64,000 bases of DNA, taken from the NCBI RefSeq assembly GCF_013314975.1, contig NZ_JABTYH010000009.1:62001-126000 (forward strand), in the 5' to 3' direction. The DNA comes from Pseudarthrobacter oxydans (GTDB lineage Bacteria > Actinomycetota > Actinomycetes > Actinomycetales > Micrococcaceae). Under the pieces are notes generated by a model. That model saw nothing but the letters and a program-made list of their open reading frames with translations. It did no database searches and had not been told where the DNA came from. Position numbers and translations under genes: made by a program. Numbering within the stretch: position 1 is the stretch's first letter; each line of letters opens with the position of its first letter. Of this stretch, positions 1-7,615 are shown in pieces.

Positions 1-2
1 TT

Positions 3-239
3 CCGGGCCGCGTAGCCAAGGCACTCCTGGACCTCGCGGACCGCTTCGGCCGCCCTGCAACGGACGGCGTCCTGGTAGCCCACGAGCTCACCCAGGAAGA
101 GCTGGCCCAGCTGGTTGGCGCCTCCCGCGAAACCGTCAACAAGGCCCTCGCCGAGTTCGTCCAGCGCGGCTGGCTGCGGCTGGAAGCCCGCGCCGTCGTC
201 ATCCTGGACATGCAGCGCCTCCGCCAGCGCTCCCGCTAG
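3..239 (+). CDS. Crp/Fnr-family transcriptional regulator, C-terminal part
   Basis: Only the last 78 codons are in the window; the gene starts to the left. The visible part is the winged-helix DNA-binding domain of a Crp/Fnr protein: a helix ending in LADRFG, then the helix-turn-helix [20 protein letters not shown] and the wing [23 protein letters not shown] is the typical recognition helix of this family. The cyclic-nucleotide-binding domain is not visible, so the effector cannot be judged. In actinobacteria such a gene is often the GlxR/Crp global regulator, which is inference here. A strong intrinsic terminator follows 12 bases after the stop. Confidence 0.85.
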   Translation, partial: PGRVAKALLDLADRFGRPATDGVLVAHELTQEELAQLVGASRETVNKALAEFVQRGWLRLEARAVVILDMQRLRQRSR

Positions 240-251
240 CCACCAAACAGG

Positions 252-288
252 AAGGCCGCCCCCGTGAACTGATCACGGGGGCGGCCTT
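252..288 (+). terminator. Intrinsic terminator of the crp-like gene
   Basis: A perfect 16-bp stem (252-267 with 273-288) encloses a 5-base loop and is followed by TTC. The stem is GC-rich in its lower half. It lies just after the Crp/Fnr stop codon. Confidence 0.85.
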
Positions 289-307
289 TCTGCCTTAACG
301 CGGCCCA

Positions 308-480
308 ACGCTCTCTCACTCCCTGCAGCCTTTTCGTAAACCCTCGCTCATCTCCTGCAGCTTTTCTGTAAACCCTCGCTCACCGTGCCAGACCGAGTGA
401 GAGAGCGTCACACCAAAAGCTGTGTTAAGTGAGAGAGCGTCGCGCCAAAACCTGCGTTGAGTGAGAGAGCGTCACAGGTG
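308..480. repeat. Array of 32-bp repeats in two opposed orientations
   Basis: The core AGTGAGAGAGCGTC occurs at 396-409, 428-441 and 460-473, exactly 32 bases apart. Each core is followed by a related tail: ACACCAAAAGCTG in the first unit and GCGCCAAAACCTG in the second. To the left, units starting at 308, 340 and 372 carry the reverse complement (ACGCTCTCTCACT, then diverged ACCCTCGCTCA copies), also at 32-base spacing with CTGCAG at 323 and 355. The block is thus about two and a half reverse units next to about three forward units. It lies between the terminator of the Crp gene and the next small gene and has no coding signal. It is probably a dispersed intergenic element; I cannot count its other copies from here. 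Confidence 0.8.
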
Positions 481-516
481 GGGCGGCGGTAAAATTAAGG
501 CACGAGGTGCATGGCG

Positions 517-699
517 ATGTCAGTGGCTATGGGTGTCCTGTTGATCCTGCTGGGCCTGGCGGGTTTGGCCGCCACAGCCGGCACGGTGGTCCTGGTAATC
601 CGTGACGGCCTGGGCCGGGTTCCGCTGGAACCGCCCACCAAGGACTGGACCGCGGGAACCCTTCCCAGCCGCCCGTACGCAACGCTCAGGAGGATCTAG
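517..699 (+). CDS. Small single-pass membrane protein, function unknown
   Basis: A 60-62 residue protein with one strongly hydrophobic segment (about residues 5-30: VLLILLGLAGLAATAGTVVLVI) followed by a short basic, proline-containing tail ending in LRRI. Two ATGs lie in frame at 511 and 517. The GAGG at 504-507 is only three bases from 511 and nine from 517, so I chose 517. The stop overlaps by a few bases the 3' end of the convergent Nudix gene. I do not recognise a named family; it is probably an inner-membrane protein with its tail in the cytoplasm. Confidence 0.6.
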   Translation: MSVAMGVLLILLGLAGLAATAGTVVLVIRDGLGRVPLEPPTKDWTAGTLPSRPYATLRRI

Positions 700-1607
700 C
701 GTTCGCGCTGGGGGTCGTCGGCGGTAGTCTTGGCGGCCTCTACCTCAAGCATGAGCTTGCCGTCCTCTTCAACCAGGACCGGCTGGTACACATGGGCCTT
801 GCGCTTGTAGCTGAGGTAGGCGATGCAGCCATTGGCCGCGGCCATCTTTTCAAGCATGATCTCCGAGCCGGGAACCAGGAGTTCCCCCAGGGTACGGCCC
901 ACTGTGTTCTCCTGGCCCACTTCGTCGCCCAGAGCTGTGGTGTGGCGTTCGGCGATGACATCAGCGGCATTGACCCACCGGCCCCACACGCCTTTGCCCT
1001 CCAGCAGGGTGGGCTGCTGGTTCAGGGGGACGGTGGCCGCAAAGTAGCGGGTGTCGAACCGGCGGTGGGCGAAATCAGGGCTGCGCCAGTTGACCAGGGA
1101 CTTGAGCAGGTCCGTCCGGACGGACAGCCCACGCTTGGCCAGGATCTCGGGAAACGTCTTTTCCTGCTCGGCAACGGCAACGCGGGCGCGCATCCATTCC
1201 GGGGTTGACGTCGCTTCGACGGTGCCGGCCATGTCAGGTCCGGCCAGCAGCAGGCCGGTTTCCTCGAAGAGTTCGCGGATGGCGCCCAGCAGGTGGCGGC
1301 GCGCCAGCCCGACGTCGTCCGTGCCCATCTGCTCAGCCCAATGCTGTGGTGACGGCCCCAGCCAGGGGACGGGATCGTCGTCGGCCGCGTCCAGCGAGCC
1401 GCCGGGAAACGCCAGGACGCCAAGCGGCGAGGAGCCTGGCCGGTAGGCCAGCCAGGTCTCCAGGCCGGTTGGGGAATCCCGCAGCAGCACCACCGAGGAT
1501 GCAAGGCGTGCTGCCCGCGGCGTCCGTTCGCCGTGTTCGAGCCAGCTCTGGGCCGCCCCTTCAAGGTCCTGGGGAAGGGCGAAGAGCCGTCGGGCGAGGT
1601 GAGGCAA
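696..1607 (-). CDS. Nudix hydrolase with a split Nudix box (NUDT19-like)
   Basis: A 303-residue Nudix protein. The core reads FPGGSLDAADD, then about 35 residues later AIRELFEETGLLLA, so the REUxEExGU helix is separated from the leading glycine by a long insertion. This layout is known from the NUDT19-type branch, some members of which hydrolyse CoA or related diphosphates; the substrate here is not predictable. The ORF opens with TTG at 1607 and I see no well-placed ribosome binding site, so the N-terminus is uncertain. It is the last gene of a minus-strand operon after DUF4177 (2313) and RidA (2156), only 15 bases after the RidA stop. Identification of the family is firm; the role is not. 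Confidence 0.85.
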   Translation of the reverse strand: MPHLARRLFALPQDLEGAAQSWLEHGERTPRAARLASSVVLLRDSPTGLETWLAYRPGSSPLGVLAFPGGSLDAADDDPVPWLGPSPQHWAEQMGTDDVGLARRHLLGAIRELFEETGLLLAGPDMAGTVEATSTPEWMRARVAVAEQEKTFPEILAKRGLSVRTDLLKSLVNWRSPDFAHRRFDTRYFAATVPLNQQPTLLEGKGVWGRWVNAADVIAERHTTALGDEVGQENTVGRTLGELLVPGSEIMLEKMAAANGCIAYLSYKRKAHVYQPVLVEEDGKLMLEVEAAKTTADDPQRER

Positions 1608-1622
1608 GGGAAACGACCGGTC

Positions 1623-2156
1623 CTAGCTAAATTCGGCGATCAGTTCGACCTCGACGGGAGAGTCGAGGGGCAGCACGGAGACGCCGACGGCGGAACGTGC
1701 GTGCTGGCCTGCGTCACCGAGGACACGTCCCAGCAGCTCCGAGGCTCCGTTGATGACGCCGGGCTGGCCTGTGAAGGAAGGATCGGAGGAGACGAATCCC
1801 ACAACCTTGACGATGCGGGTGATCCGGTCAAGATCGCCGATGACGCTCTTGACGGCCGCCAGGGCGTTGACGGCGCAAATGGCTGCGAACCGCTGTGCGT
1901 CCTCGGGTGAAACGGTGGGCTCGTCGGCGTAACCTTCGGTCCCTGCTGATACCTTGCCTGTTGCCGGAAGTTTGCCGTTGACAAAAGGCAGCTGGCCGGA
2001 CGTGTACACGTGGCTGCCGGAAACCACTGCCGGAACGTAGGCGGCTACGGGCGCAGCCACTTCCGGAAGGGTCAGCCCAAGGTCCGCGAGCCGCTTTTCA
2101 ACAGCCGAAACCGGGGCGTCAGCCGCGCCGGGCTGGGCCTGTGCGGAGGTGCTCAT
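1623..2156 (-). CDS. RidA-family protein (reactive imine/enamine deaminase-like)
   Basis: A 177-residue protein starting at MSTSAQAQP. The RidA/YjgF/L-PSP fold is seen in ADLGLTLPEVAAPVAAYVPAV, then YTSGQLPF, and in the last third VVGFVSS and the C-terminal SPVEVELIAEFS. Standard RidA proteins are about 130 residues; here the N-terminus is about 25 residues longer. The arginine that binds the substrate carboxylate in canonical RidA is not evident in its usual position, so this is probably one of the Rid subfamilies (Rid4-7 type) whose activity is less clear. A GGGAG lies 11 bases before the ATG. It starts two bases after the DUF4177 gene stops, so the two are co-transcribed. Confidence 0.85.
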   Translation of the reverse strand: MSTSAQAQPGAADAPVSAVEKRLADLGLTLPEVAAPVAAYVPAVVSGSHVYTSGQLPFVNGKLPATGKVSAGTEGYADEPTVSPEDAQRFAAICAVNALAAVKSVIGDLDRITRIVKVVGFVSSDPSFTGQPGVINGASELLGRVLGDAGQHARSAVGVSVLPLDSPVEVELIAEFS

Positions 2157-2157
2157 G

Positions 2158-2313
2158 CTACTGCTTCTCCCTCTTGAGGTAGGCAACCAGGCCGTTTCCG
2201 TCAGGTCCGGGGACAACTTGGACCAGCTCCCAGCCGTCGTCTCCCCACTGGTCAAGTATCTGCTTTGTGGCGTGAATAATGAGCGGAATCGTGGCGTACT
2301 CCCATTTGGTCAT
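2158..2313 (-). CDS. DUF4177-family small protein
   Basis: A 51-residue protein, MTKWEYATIPLI...WGDDGWELVQV...AYLKREKQ. The W-E-Y start and the GWELV motif are the hallmarks of DUF4177, a small alpha/beta family of unknown function found widely beside RidA in actinobacteria. It is the first gene of the operon DUF4177-RidA-Nudix. A TAGTCT box lies 7 bases before its ATG, so it may be read from a leaderless transcript. Only 37 bases separate it from the divergent penicillin-binding protein gene. Confidence 0.8.
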   Translation of the reverse strand: MTKWEYATIPLIIHATKQILDQWGDDGWELVQVVPGPDGNGLVAYLKREKQ

Positions 2314-2320
2314 GAGAGAA

Positions 2321-2326
2321 AGACTA
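2321..2326 (-). promoter_or_regulatory. Leaderless-type -10 box of the DUF4177 operon
   Basis: TAGTCT on the minus strand, then 7 bases, then the ATG at 2313. No ribosome binding site fits in the 37-base gap to the divergent gene, which favours transcription starting at the A of the ATG. Confidence 0.5.
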
Positions 2327-2337
2327 GTCCTTGCCGG

Positions 2338-2343
2338 TAAAGT
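2338..2343 (+). promoter_or_regulatory. Leaderless-type -10 box of the penicillin-binding protein gene
   Basis: TAAAGT followed by 7 bases and the ATG at 2351. No clear Shine-Dalgarno sequence is present. It faces the minus-strand box at 2321-2326, so the two promoters are interleaved. Confidence 0.45.
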
Positions 2344-2350
2344 GGAAAAC

Positions 2351-4687
2351 ATGGCGACTCGTACGAACCCATTATTCGACACTGCCACCACCCTCGGAAA
2401 AATCCTCGTTTTCCTTGGCGTGAGTGCGATCTGCGGTGTCCTGGTAGCAGGCCTGCTGGTTCCCGCCGCGGCCGTTTCAGGCAGCGCAGCCAGCGGTTCG
2501 ATCGAGTTCTTCGACACCCTCCCCGATGAGCTGAAGGTCGATCCGCCCAACCAGACCACCAGGATCTTGGCTGCGGACGGCAGCGAGATCGCCAGCGTCT
2601 ACAAGGAGAACCGCACCAAGGTTGCCCTGGACCAGATCTCGCCGTTCATGAAGGAAGCCGTCATCGCCGTCGAGGACAGCCGGTTCTACGAGCACGGCGG
2701 CGTGGACACCACCGGTATCCTGCGTGCACTGGTCAGCACGGCCCGCGGCAACAGGCAGGGTGCCTCCACCATCACCCAGCAGTACGTCAACAACGTCCTC
2801 AACTCCAACCTCGCCGCCGAGGGCAGGGACGAGGACATCAAGCTCAACGGCGTGAACAAGGGCGTGGGCGACAAGCTCCGCGAGATGAAGCTCGCCATTG
2901 CCCTGGAAAAGGAGTTCAGCAAGGAGCAGATCCTTGAGGGCTACCTGAACATCGTGTTCTTCAACCGCGACGCCTACGGCATCGAAGCCGCGTCCAGGTT
3001 CTTCTTCAGCACCACCGCCAAGGACCTCACCCTTCCGCAGGCCGCGCTGCTGGCCGGCCTGGTCAACAGCCCGTCCGCATTCGACCCCATCACCAACCCC
3101 GAGAACGCCAAGCAGCGCCGGGACCTGGTGCTGAGCCTGATGCTGAACCAGGGCAAGATCACGCAGGCAGACCATGACGCCGCCGTCGCCACCCCCGTGG
3201 AAACCAATGTCACGCCCGCCCGGCAGAGCTGCGCCTACGCGTCCACCGCCCCGTACTTCTGCGACTACGTGCTGCACCTGCTGGAAAACAACCCGGCATA
3301 CGGTGCGGACCGCGAGGAACGCCTTCGCCTCATCTACGGTGGCGGCCTGACCATCACCACCACGCTGGACCCGAACGCCCAGGCTGTGGCCCAGGAACAG
3401 GTCAATGCCTCGGCCGGCGCCAACCCGGACAAGTGGGGAGCTGCCATGGTGTCCGTGCAGCCCAACTCCGGCAAGATCGTCTCGATGGCCCAGAACACCT
3501 CCTTCCTTCCGGCTGAGGGTGCCTTCGACTCGCAGGTGAACTTCAACGTGGACAAGCTGGACAAGGACGGCAACGACCTCAACGGCCTGGGCGGCGCGCA
3601 GCCCGGCTCCACCATGAAGCCTTTCACGTTCGCCCAGTGGCTTGAGGAGGGCAAGTCCATGAATACCGTGGTCAATGCCGCCCAGCGCCGCTACCCGCTG
3701 AACTTCAAGTGGCGCAACTCCTGCGGTCAGGTCACCGGTGCCTACAACACTGCGGAAAAGTCGCTGGGCGCCGCTGACGACCTGCAGAACGCGGAACCCC
3801 AGTGGTACCGGCCGCTGTCCGTCCTCGAAGGCCTGTACAACTCCATCAACACCGTCACCTTCGCTTCGGCAGCACAGCTGGACTTCTGCGGAATCCAGAA
3901 AATCGTTGACGCAACGGGCCTCCATGGCGGGCTCCCGGCTGACGGCGATCCCAACCCGAAGATCAACATGTCCACGCTCGGCAACCTGTTGGGGTCCACC
4001 CAGACGGCGCCGCTGACCATGGCCAGCGCCTTCGCCACATTCGCGAACGACGGCAAGTACTGCGAGCCCATCGCCATCACCGCGGTTACGGACCAGACCG
4101 GGGCCACCCTGCCGGCCCAGTCGAGCAGCTGCCGGGATGCGGTCAAGCCCGAGGTTGCCCGCGGCGTGAACTACGCCCTCCAGGAAGTCCTGAACCGCGG
4201 CTCCGGCTCCCTGATCCAGCCCCGCATCTCCACCCGGACCAGCTTCCCCATCGGCGCCAAGACCGGAACCTCGAACAACAACGGTTCCACCTGGGTTGTC
4301 GGCCACACCACCGGCCTTGCCACGGCCGCCTGGTTTGGCGACGCACTTGGTGCCCAGGACCGTTCCGGCCAGAACATCACCGTGAACGGAAAGTTCTACC
4401 CGGGCATTGACGGTTACATGATTGCCGGGCCGATGTTCTCGAACTTCATGTCCCGGATCGCGCCCGCCTACGGCACCGAGCCGTTCCCCGCCCCGCCCAG
4501 CTCCATGATCAACGGCGGCGGCAACACACGCACACCCGCCACCACGGCGCCGCGCACAAGCCAGGCACCCCAGGCTCCGGCCACCCAGGCGCCCGCCCCT
4601 GAGCCTTCAGCACCTGCCGCCCCCGAGCCTGCTCCGCAGCCGACCAACAGCGGCAACGGTAATGGCAACGGAAACGGAAACGGCTAG
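2351..4687 (+). CDS. Class A penicillin-binding protein (bifunctional transglycosylase/transpeptidase)
   Basis: A 778-residue cell-wall synthase. One N-terminal membrane helix (about 17-45) anchors it. The GT51 transglycosylase domain follows, with EDSRFYEHGGVD (Glu108 as likely catalytic base), ASTITQQY and ILEGYLNIV. The transpeptidase domain carries the SxxK serine in GSTMKPF (Ser420), SIN in the mid-region and KTGT near residue 637. The tail from about residue 715 is rich in Pro, Ala and Thr and ends in repeated Gly-Asn; it probably spans the wall. No PASTA domains are present. The start at 2351 was chosen because the hydrophobic helix follows soon after and a TANNNT box precedes it. The metallophosphoesterase gene begins 6 bases after the stop and is probably co-transcribed. 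Confidence 0.95.
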   Translation: MATRTNPLFDTATTLGKILVFLGVSAICGVLVAGLLVPAAAVSGSAASGSIEFFDTLPDELKVDPPNQTTRILAADGSEIASVYKENRTKVALDQISPFMKEAVIAVEDSRFYEHGGVDTTGILRALVSTARGNRQGASTITQQYVNNVLNSNLAAEGRDEDIKLNGVNKGVGDKLREMKLAIALEKEFSKEQILEGYLNIVFFNRDAYGIEAASRFFFSTTAKDLTLPQAALLAGLVNSPSAFDPITNPENAKQRRDLVLSLMLNQGKITQADHDAAVATPVETNVTPARQSCAYASTAPYFCDYVLHLLENNPAYGADREERLRLIYGGGLTITTTLDPNAQAVAQEQVNASAGANPDKWGAAMVSVQPNSGKIVSMAQNTSFLPAEGAFDSQVNFNVDKLDKDGNDLNGLGGAQPGSTMKPFTFAQWLEEGKSMNTVVNAAQRRYPLNFKWRNSCGQVTGAYNTAEKSLGAADDLQNAEPQWYRPLSVLEGLYNSINTVTFASAAQLDFCGIQKIVDATGLHGGLPADGDPNPKINMSTLGNLLGSTQTAPLTMASAFATFANDGKYCEPIAITAVTDQTGATLPAQSSSCRDAVKPEVARGVNYALQEVLNRGSGSLIQPRISTRTSFPIGAKTGTSNNNGSTWVVGHTTGLATAAWFGDALGAQDRSGQNITVNGKFYPGIDGYMIAGPMFSNFMSRIAPAYGTEPFPAPPSSMINGGGNTRTPATTAPRTSQAPQAPATQAPAPEPSAPAAPEPAPQPTNSGNGNGNGNGNG

Positions 4688-4693
4688 CCGCCG

Positions 4694-5641
4694 ATGACGT
4701 CCACCACTACGCTGGCAGGCCGCGCCCGGACTATCGGACGCGGCCTTGCCGTCACTGCAGGGGCCGGCGTTGCCGCCGGGGCAGCCGCCTTCGGATATGG
4801 CCTGTGGGAGAAGGACCAGTTCGTCCTCCGCGAGGAAACCCTGGCCATCCTGCCGCCGGGACACGGCCCGTTCCGCATTCTCCACCTGAGCGATATCCAC
4901 TTCATTACCGGACAGAAGAAGAAGGCGGCCTGGCTCCAGTCCCTGGCCGACCTCAAGCCGGACCTGGTGGCCAACACGGGCGACAACCTCAGCCATCCCA
5001 AAGCCGTGGACCCCCTGCTGGCCGCCCTGCGGCCGCTGATGGACTTCCCCGGGGTATTCGTTCCAGGCTCCAACGACTACTTTGCGCCGAGCCCGAAGAA
5101 TCCTGCCCTCTACCTGCTGGGGCCCTCCAAGGTGAAGCCCAAACCCAAGATGCTGGACTGGCCCCGGCTGCGCTCAGGCTTCGGCATGGCCGGCTGGGTG
5201 GACCTGACCAACCGCCACCAGTCCTTGGTGCTGAACGGCATGCGCTTTGACTTCTCCGGGGTTGACGATCCCCACCTGAAGCGCGAAAAATACGCCGGCT
5301 GGCCCCGTGGAACCGTGAACCAGGACGCCGCCGACCACCTCAAAGTAGCCGTCATCCATGCGCCCTACCAGCGGGTGCTGGACCACTTCACCGAGGACGG
5401 CGCCGACCTCCTCCTCGCCGGCCACACGCACGGGGGCCAGATCTGCATCCCGGGCTACGGCGCGCTGGTGGCCAACTGCGACCTTCCCACATGGCGGGCA
5501 AAGGGGCTCAACGACTGGCAGAGCAATGGACGTACGACGCCGGTCAACGTGTCCGGCGGCATCGGCACCTCCCGCTTCGCTCCGGTAAGGATCGCCTGCA
5601 AGCCCGAGGCAGTCCTGCTGACCCTGACCTCACCCAGCTGA
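4694..5641 (+). CDS. Calcineurin-like metallophosphoesterase (YkuE type)
   Basis: A 315-residue protein with an N-terminal hydrophobic stretch (about residues 18-36, rich in Ala and Gly) that may be a membrane anchor or signal. The metal-binding motifs are in order: LSDIHF (DxH), NTGDN (GD), GSNDYF (in place of GNHE), a histidine in VIHAPYQ, and AGHTHGGQ (GHTH). This is the YkuE/YaeI branch of membrane-associated phosphoesterases. The substrate is unknown. Linked to the upstream penicillin-binding protein gene by a 6-base gap; the same pairing is common in actinobacteria, which hints at an envelope role. Confidence 0.9.
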   Translation: MTSTTTLAGRARTIGRGLAVTAGAGVAAGAAAFGYGLWEKDQFVLREETLAILPPGHGPFRILHLSDIHFITGQKKKAAWLQSLADLKPDLVANTGDNLSHPKAVDPLLAALRPLMDFPGVFVPGSNDYFAPSPKNPALYLLGPSKVKPKPKMLDWPRLRSGFGMAGWVDLTNRHQSLVLNGMRFDFSGVDDPHLKREKYAGWPRGTVNQDAADHLKVAVIHAPYQRVLDHFTEDGADLLLAGHTHGGQICIPGYGALVANCDLPTWRAKGLNDWQSNGRTTPVNVSGGIGTSRFAPVRIACKPEAVLLTLTSPS

Positions 5642-5746
5642 TCCCGCTGCGCGTGCAGCATCATGTTGCATTGCACAACGCAATAACTGGCCAAGCTCTT
5701 TATCACGCCGAAATTCCTGTGAACCGCCTCACGTCCATGGCATAGG

Positions 5747-5767
5747 GTAGTTGCTACGGGAAACTAC
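5747..5767. promoter_or_regulatory. Candidate MarR-type operator before the ABC exporter operon
   Basis: GTAGTT (5747-5752), a 9-base spacer and AACTAC (5762-5767) form a perfect 6-bp inverted repeat. The left half reads TAGTTGCTA, which resembles MarR-family sites that I know from other actinobacterial drug exporters. It lies 27 bases before the start of the first ABC gene. A second weaker inverted repeat (ATTGC, 5 bases, GCAAT at 5670-5684) lies further upstream. Confidence 0.4.
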
Positions 5768-5794
5768 ATTCGTTTTAGAGCTTGAGAAGCGGGC

Positions 5795-7615
5795 ATGGCC
5801 AAGCAATCTTCATTCTTTCGATCAATCAGTCGTCTCTACCCCCATGTCCGGCCCATCATTCCGCGGCTGCTGCTGGGACTCGTGTGCGCGCTGCTGGCCA
5901 GCATCGTTGCACTGTCGATCCCCCAGGTCCTGCGGGTGCTGGTCAACGAGTCGCTGCAGCCGGGCGGCGCCAGCGAAGCCATCTGGGTTTCGGCCGGCAT
6001 CATTTTGGTCCTGGGCATAGCTGAGGCGGGACTGGTGGCACTCCGCCGCCAGTTCGTGATCAATCCGGCCACTACGGTGGAAACCCGGATGCGGGTGTCC
6101 CTTTATGACCACCTGCAGGAGCTCACGGTCTCCTTCCACGACCGCTGGGGTTCCGGCCAGCTGCTGTCCCGGGCCATGACGGACCTCAACTTCCTGCGCC
6201 GCTGGATGGCGTTTGGCGCCATCATGCTGGTGGTCACCACGCTCACCGTGATCATTGGCATTGCCGTGATGTTCGCAATGAGCTGGCAGCTCGCCCTGAT
6301 CTTCCTGGCCGCAGCCGTGCCCATCATGGCCTACAGCTTCCGGTTCCGCACCCGGTTCAGCAAGGTGGCCCGCCGCAGCCAGGACCAGGCCGGCGACCTG
6401 GCCACCACGGTGGAGGAGTCGGTGCACGGCATCCGTGTGCTCAAGGCCTTCGGCCGCAGCCGGGAAGCACTCGAAAACTTCGAGGAACAAGCCGAAGAGC
6501 TGCGCCAAACAGAGATCGACAAAGCACGCCACCAGGCCATGTTCACCATGGTGGTCACACTCTTGCCGGAACTCGCACTGGGGGCAGGCCTGGTGGTGGG
6601 CATCATGCTCTGCGCCAGCGGGCAACTGAGCATCGGCGCGCTGGTGGCCTTCTTTGCCACCGCGGCCGTTATTGCCTCACCCGTGGAATTCTCCGGCATG
6701 CTGCTGGCCATGGCACTCACCGCCAAGACCGCCGTCGACCGCCACTACGAAGTCATGGATTCCGCCAACACCATCACCAGTCCCCCGGAACCGCGCCTGC
6801 CCCGCCAGCTCGCGGGCGCCCTCGAATTCCACAACGCCACCTTCGCCTACGAGGATGCCCGGGACAAACCCATCCTAAAGAACGTCAGCCTGGACGTCCG
6901 GCCCGGTGAAACCATGGCCCTGGTGGGAATCACGGGCAGCGGCAAGAGCGCGCTGATCCAGCTGGTGCCCCGGCTGTATGACGTCACCGACGGATTCATC
7001 AGCATCGACGGCGTGGACCTGCGGGACTTCGACGTGGAGGAGCTGCGCCGCATCGTGGCGGTGGCCTTCGAGGACACCACCCTGTTCTCCAACTCCGTCC
7101 GGGACAATGTGCTGCTCGGCGCCCCGGTCCGCAGCGACGCCGTCCTGGAGGAAGCACTGGATGTTGCCCAGGCACACTTCGCGTACTCCCTGCCCCAGGG
7201 CCTGGACACCCTGATCGGCGAGGAAGGCCTGAGCCTGTCCGGCGGGCAGCGCCAGCGGATTGCCCTGGCCCGTGCCATCGCGGCCCGCCCCCGCGTGCTG
7301 GTGCTGGATGACCCGCTCTCCGCCCTTGACGTCCATACGGAGGAACTGGTGGAGACCCGGCTCCGTGCGGTCCTGAAGGACACCACCACCCTGATCGTCG
7401 CGCACAGGCCGTCCACCGTGGCCCTCGCGGACCGGGTGGCGCTGCTTGAAGAGGGCCGGATCACCGCCGTCGGAACCCACACGGAACTCCTGGCGGGCAA
7501 CGACCATTACCGCTACGTCATTGCGAGCCTGGACCAGGAACCCCGGGACCTGGACTCGGAACTCTCGGACCTCAAGGCAGAAGCAGTTATCCAGGAAGCG
7601 GAGGTCACCCGATGA
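5795..7615 (+). CDS. ABC exporter half-transporter with degenerate ATP site
   Basis: A 606-residue fused membrane and ATPase protein: a six-helix exporter domain (about 20-320) and a nucleotide-binding domain (about 340-585). Walker A is GITGSGKS, the signature is LSGGQRQR, and the H-loop is VAHRP. Walker B is [12 protein letters not shown], so the catalytic glutamate is replaced by aspartate. This is typical for the degenerate subunit of heterodimeric exporters. The next gene starts within its stop codon (ATGA overlap at 7612-7615) and supplies the partner with a normal glutamate. Likely substrate class is drugs or lipids. Start at 5795 is supported by GAGAAG upstream. Confidence 0.93.
   Translation: MAKQSSFFRSISRLYPHVRPIIPRLLLGLVCALLASIVALSIPQVLRVLVNESLQPGGASEAIWVSAGIILVLGIAEAGLVALRRQFVINPATTVETRMRVSLYDHLQELTVSFHDRWGSGQLLSRAMTDLNFLRRWMAFGAIMLVVTTLTVIIGIAVMFAMSWQLALIFLAAAVPIMAYSFRFRTRFSKVARRSQDQAGDLATTVEESVHGIRVLKAFGRSREALENFEEQAEELRQTEIDKARHQAMFTMVVTLLPELALGAGLVVGIMLCASGQLSIGALVAFFATAAVIASPVEFSGMLLAMALTAKTAVDRHYEVMDSANTITSPPEPRLPRQLAGALEFHNATFAYEDARDKPILKNVSLDVRPGETMALVGITGSGKSALIQLVPRLYDVTDGFISIDGVDLRDFDVEELRRIVAVAFEDTTLFSNSVRDNVLLGAPVRSDAVLEEALDVAQAHFAYSLPQGLDTLIGEEGLSLSGGQRQRIALARAIAARPRVLVLDDPLSALDVHTEELVETRLRAVLKDTTTLIVAHRPSTVALADRVALLEEGRITAVGTHTELLAGNDHYRYVIASLDQEPRDLDSELSDLKAEAVIQEAEVTR

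Noticed and set aside
308-480. CRISPR array
   Set aside because: The units have a constant period but no unique spacers of even length between identical repeats, half are inverted, and there are no cas genes.
2477-4306. Very long open frame antisense to the penicillin-binding protein gene; similar ones at 14743-15897, 24373-26526, 29387-31813 and 60154-62373
   Set aside because: In GC-rich DNA the strand opposite a gene often lacks stops. The translations are rich in Gly, His, Arg and Val with no domain motifs, and the sense strand has a clear gene in each case.
5670-5684. ATTGC-N5-GCAAT as the main operator of the ABC operon
   Set aside because: It lies about 110 bases from the start, has only five paired bases per arm, and a better inverted repeat is closer at 5747-5767.
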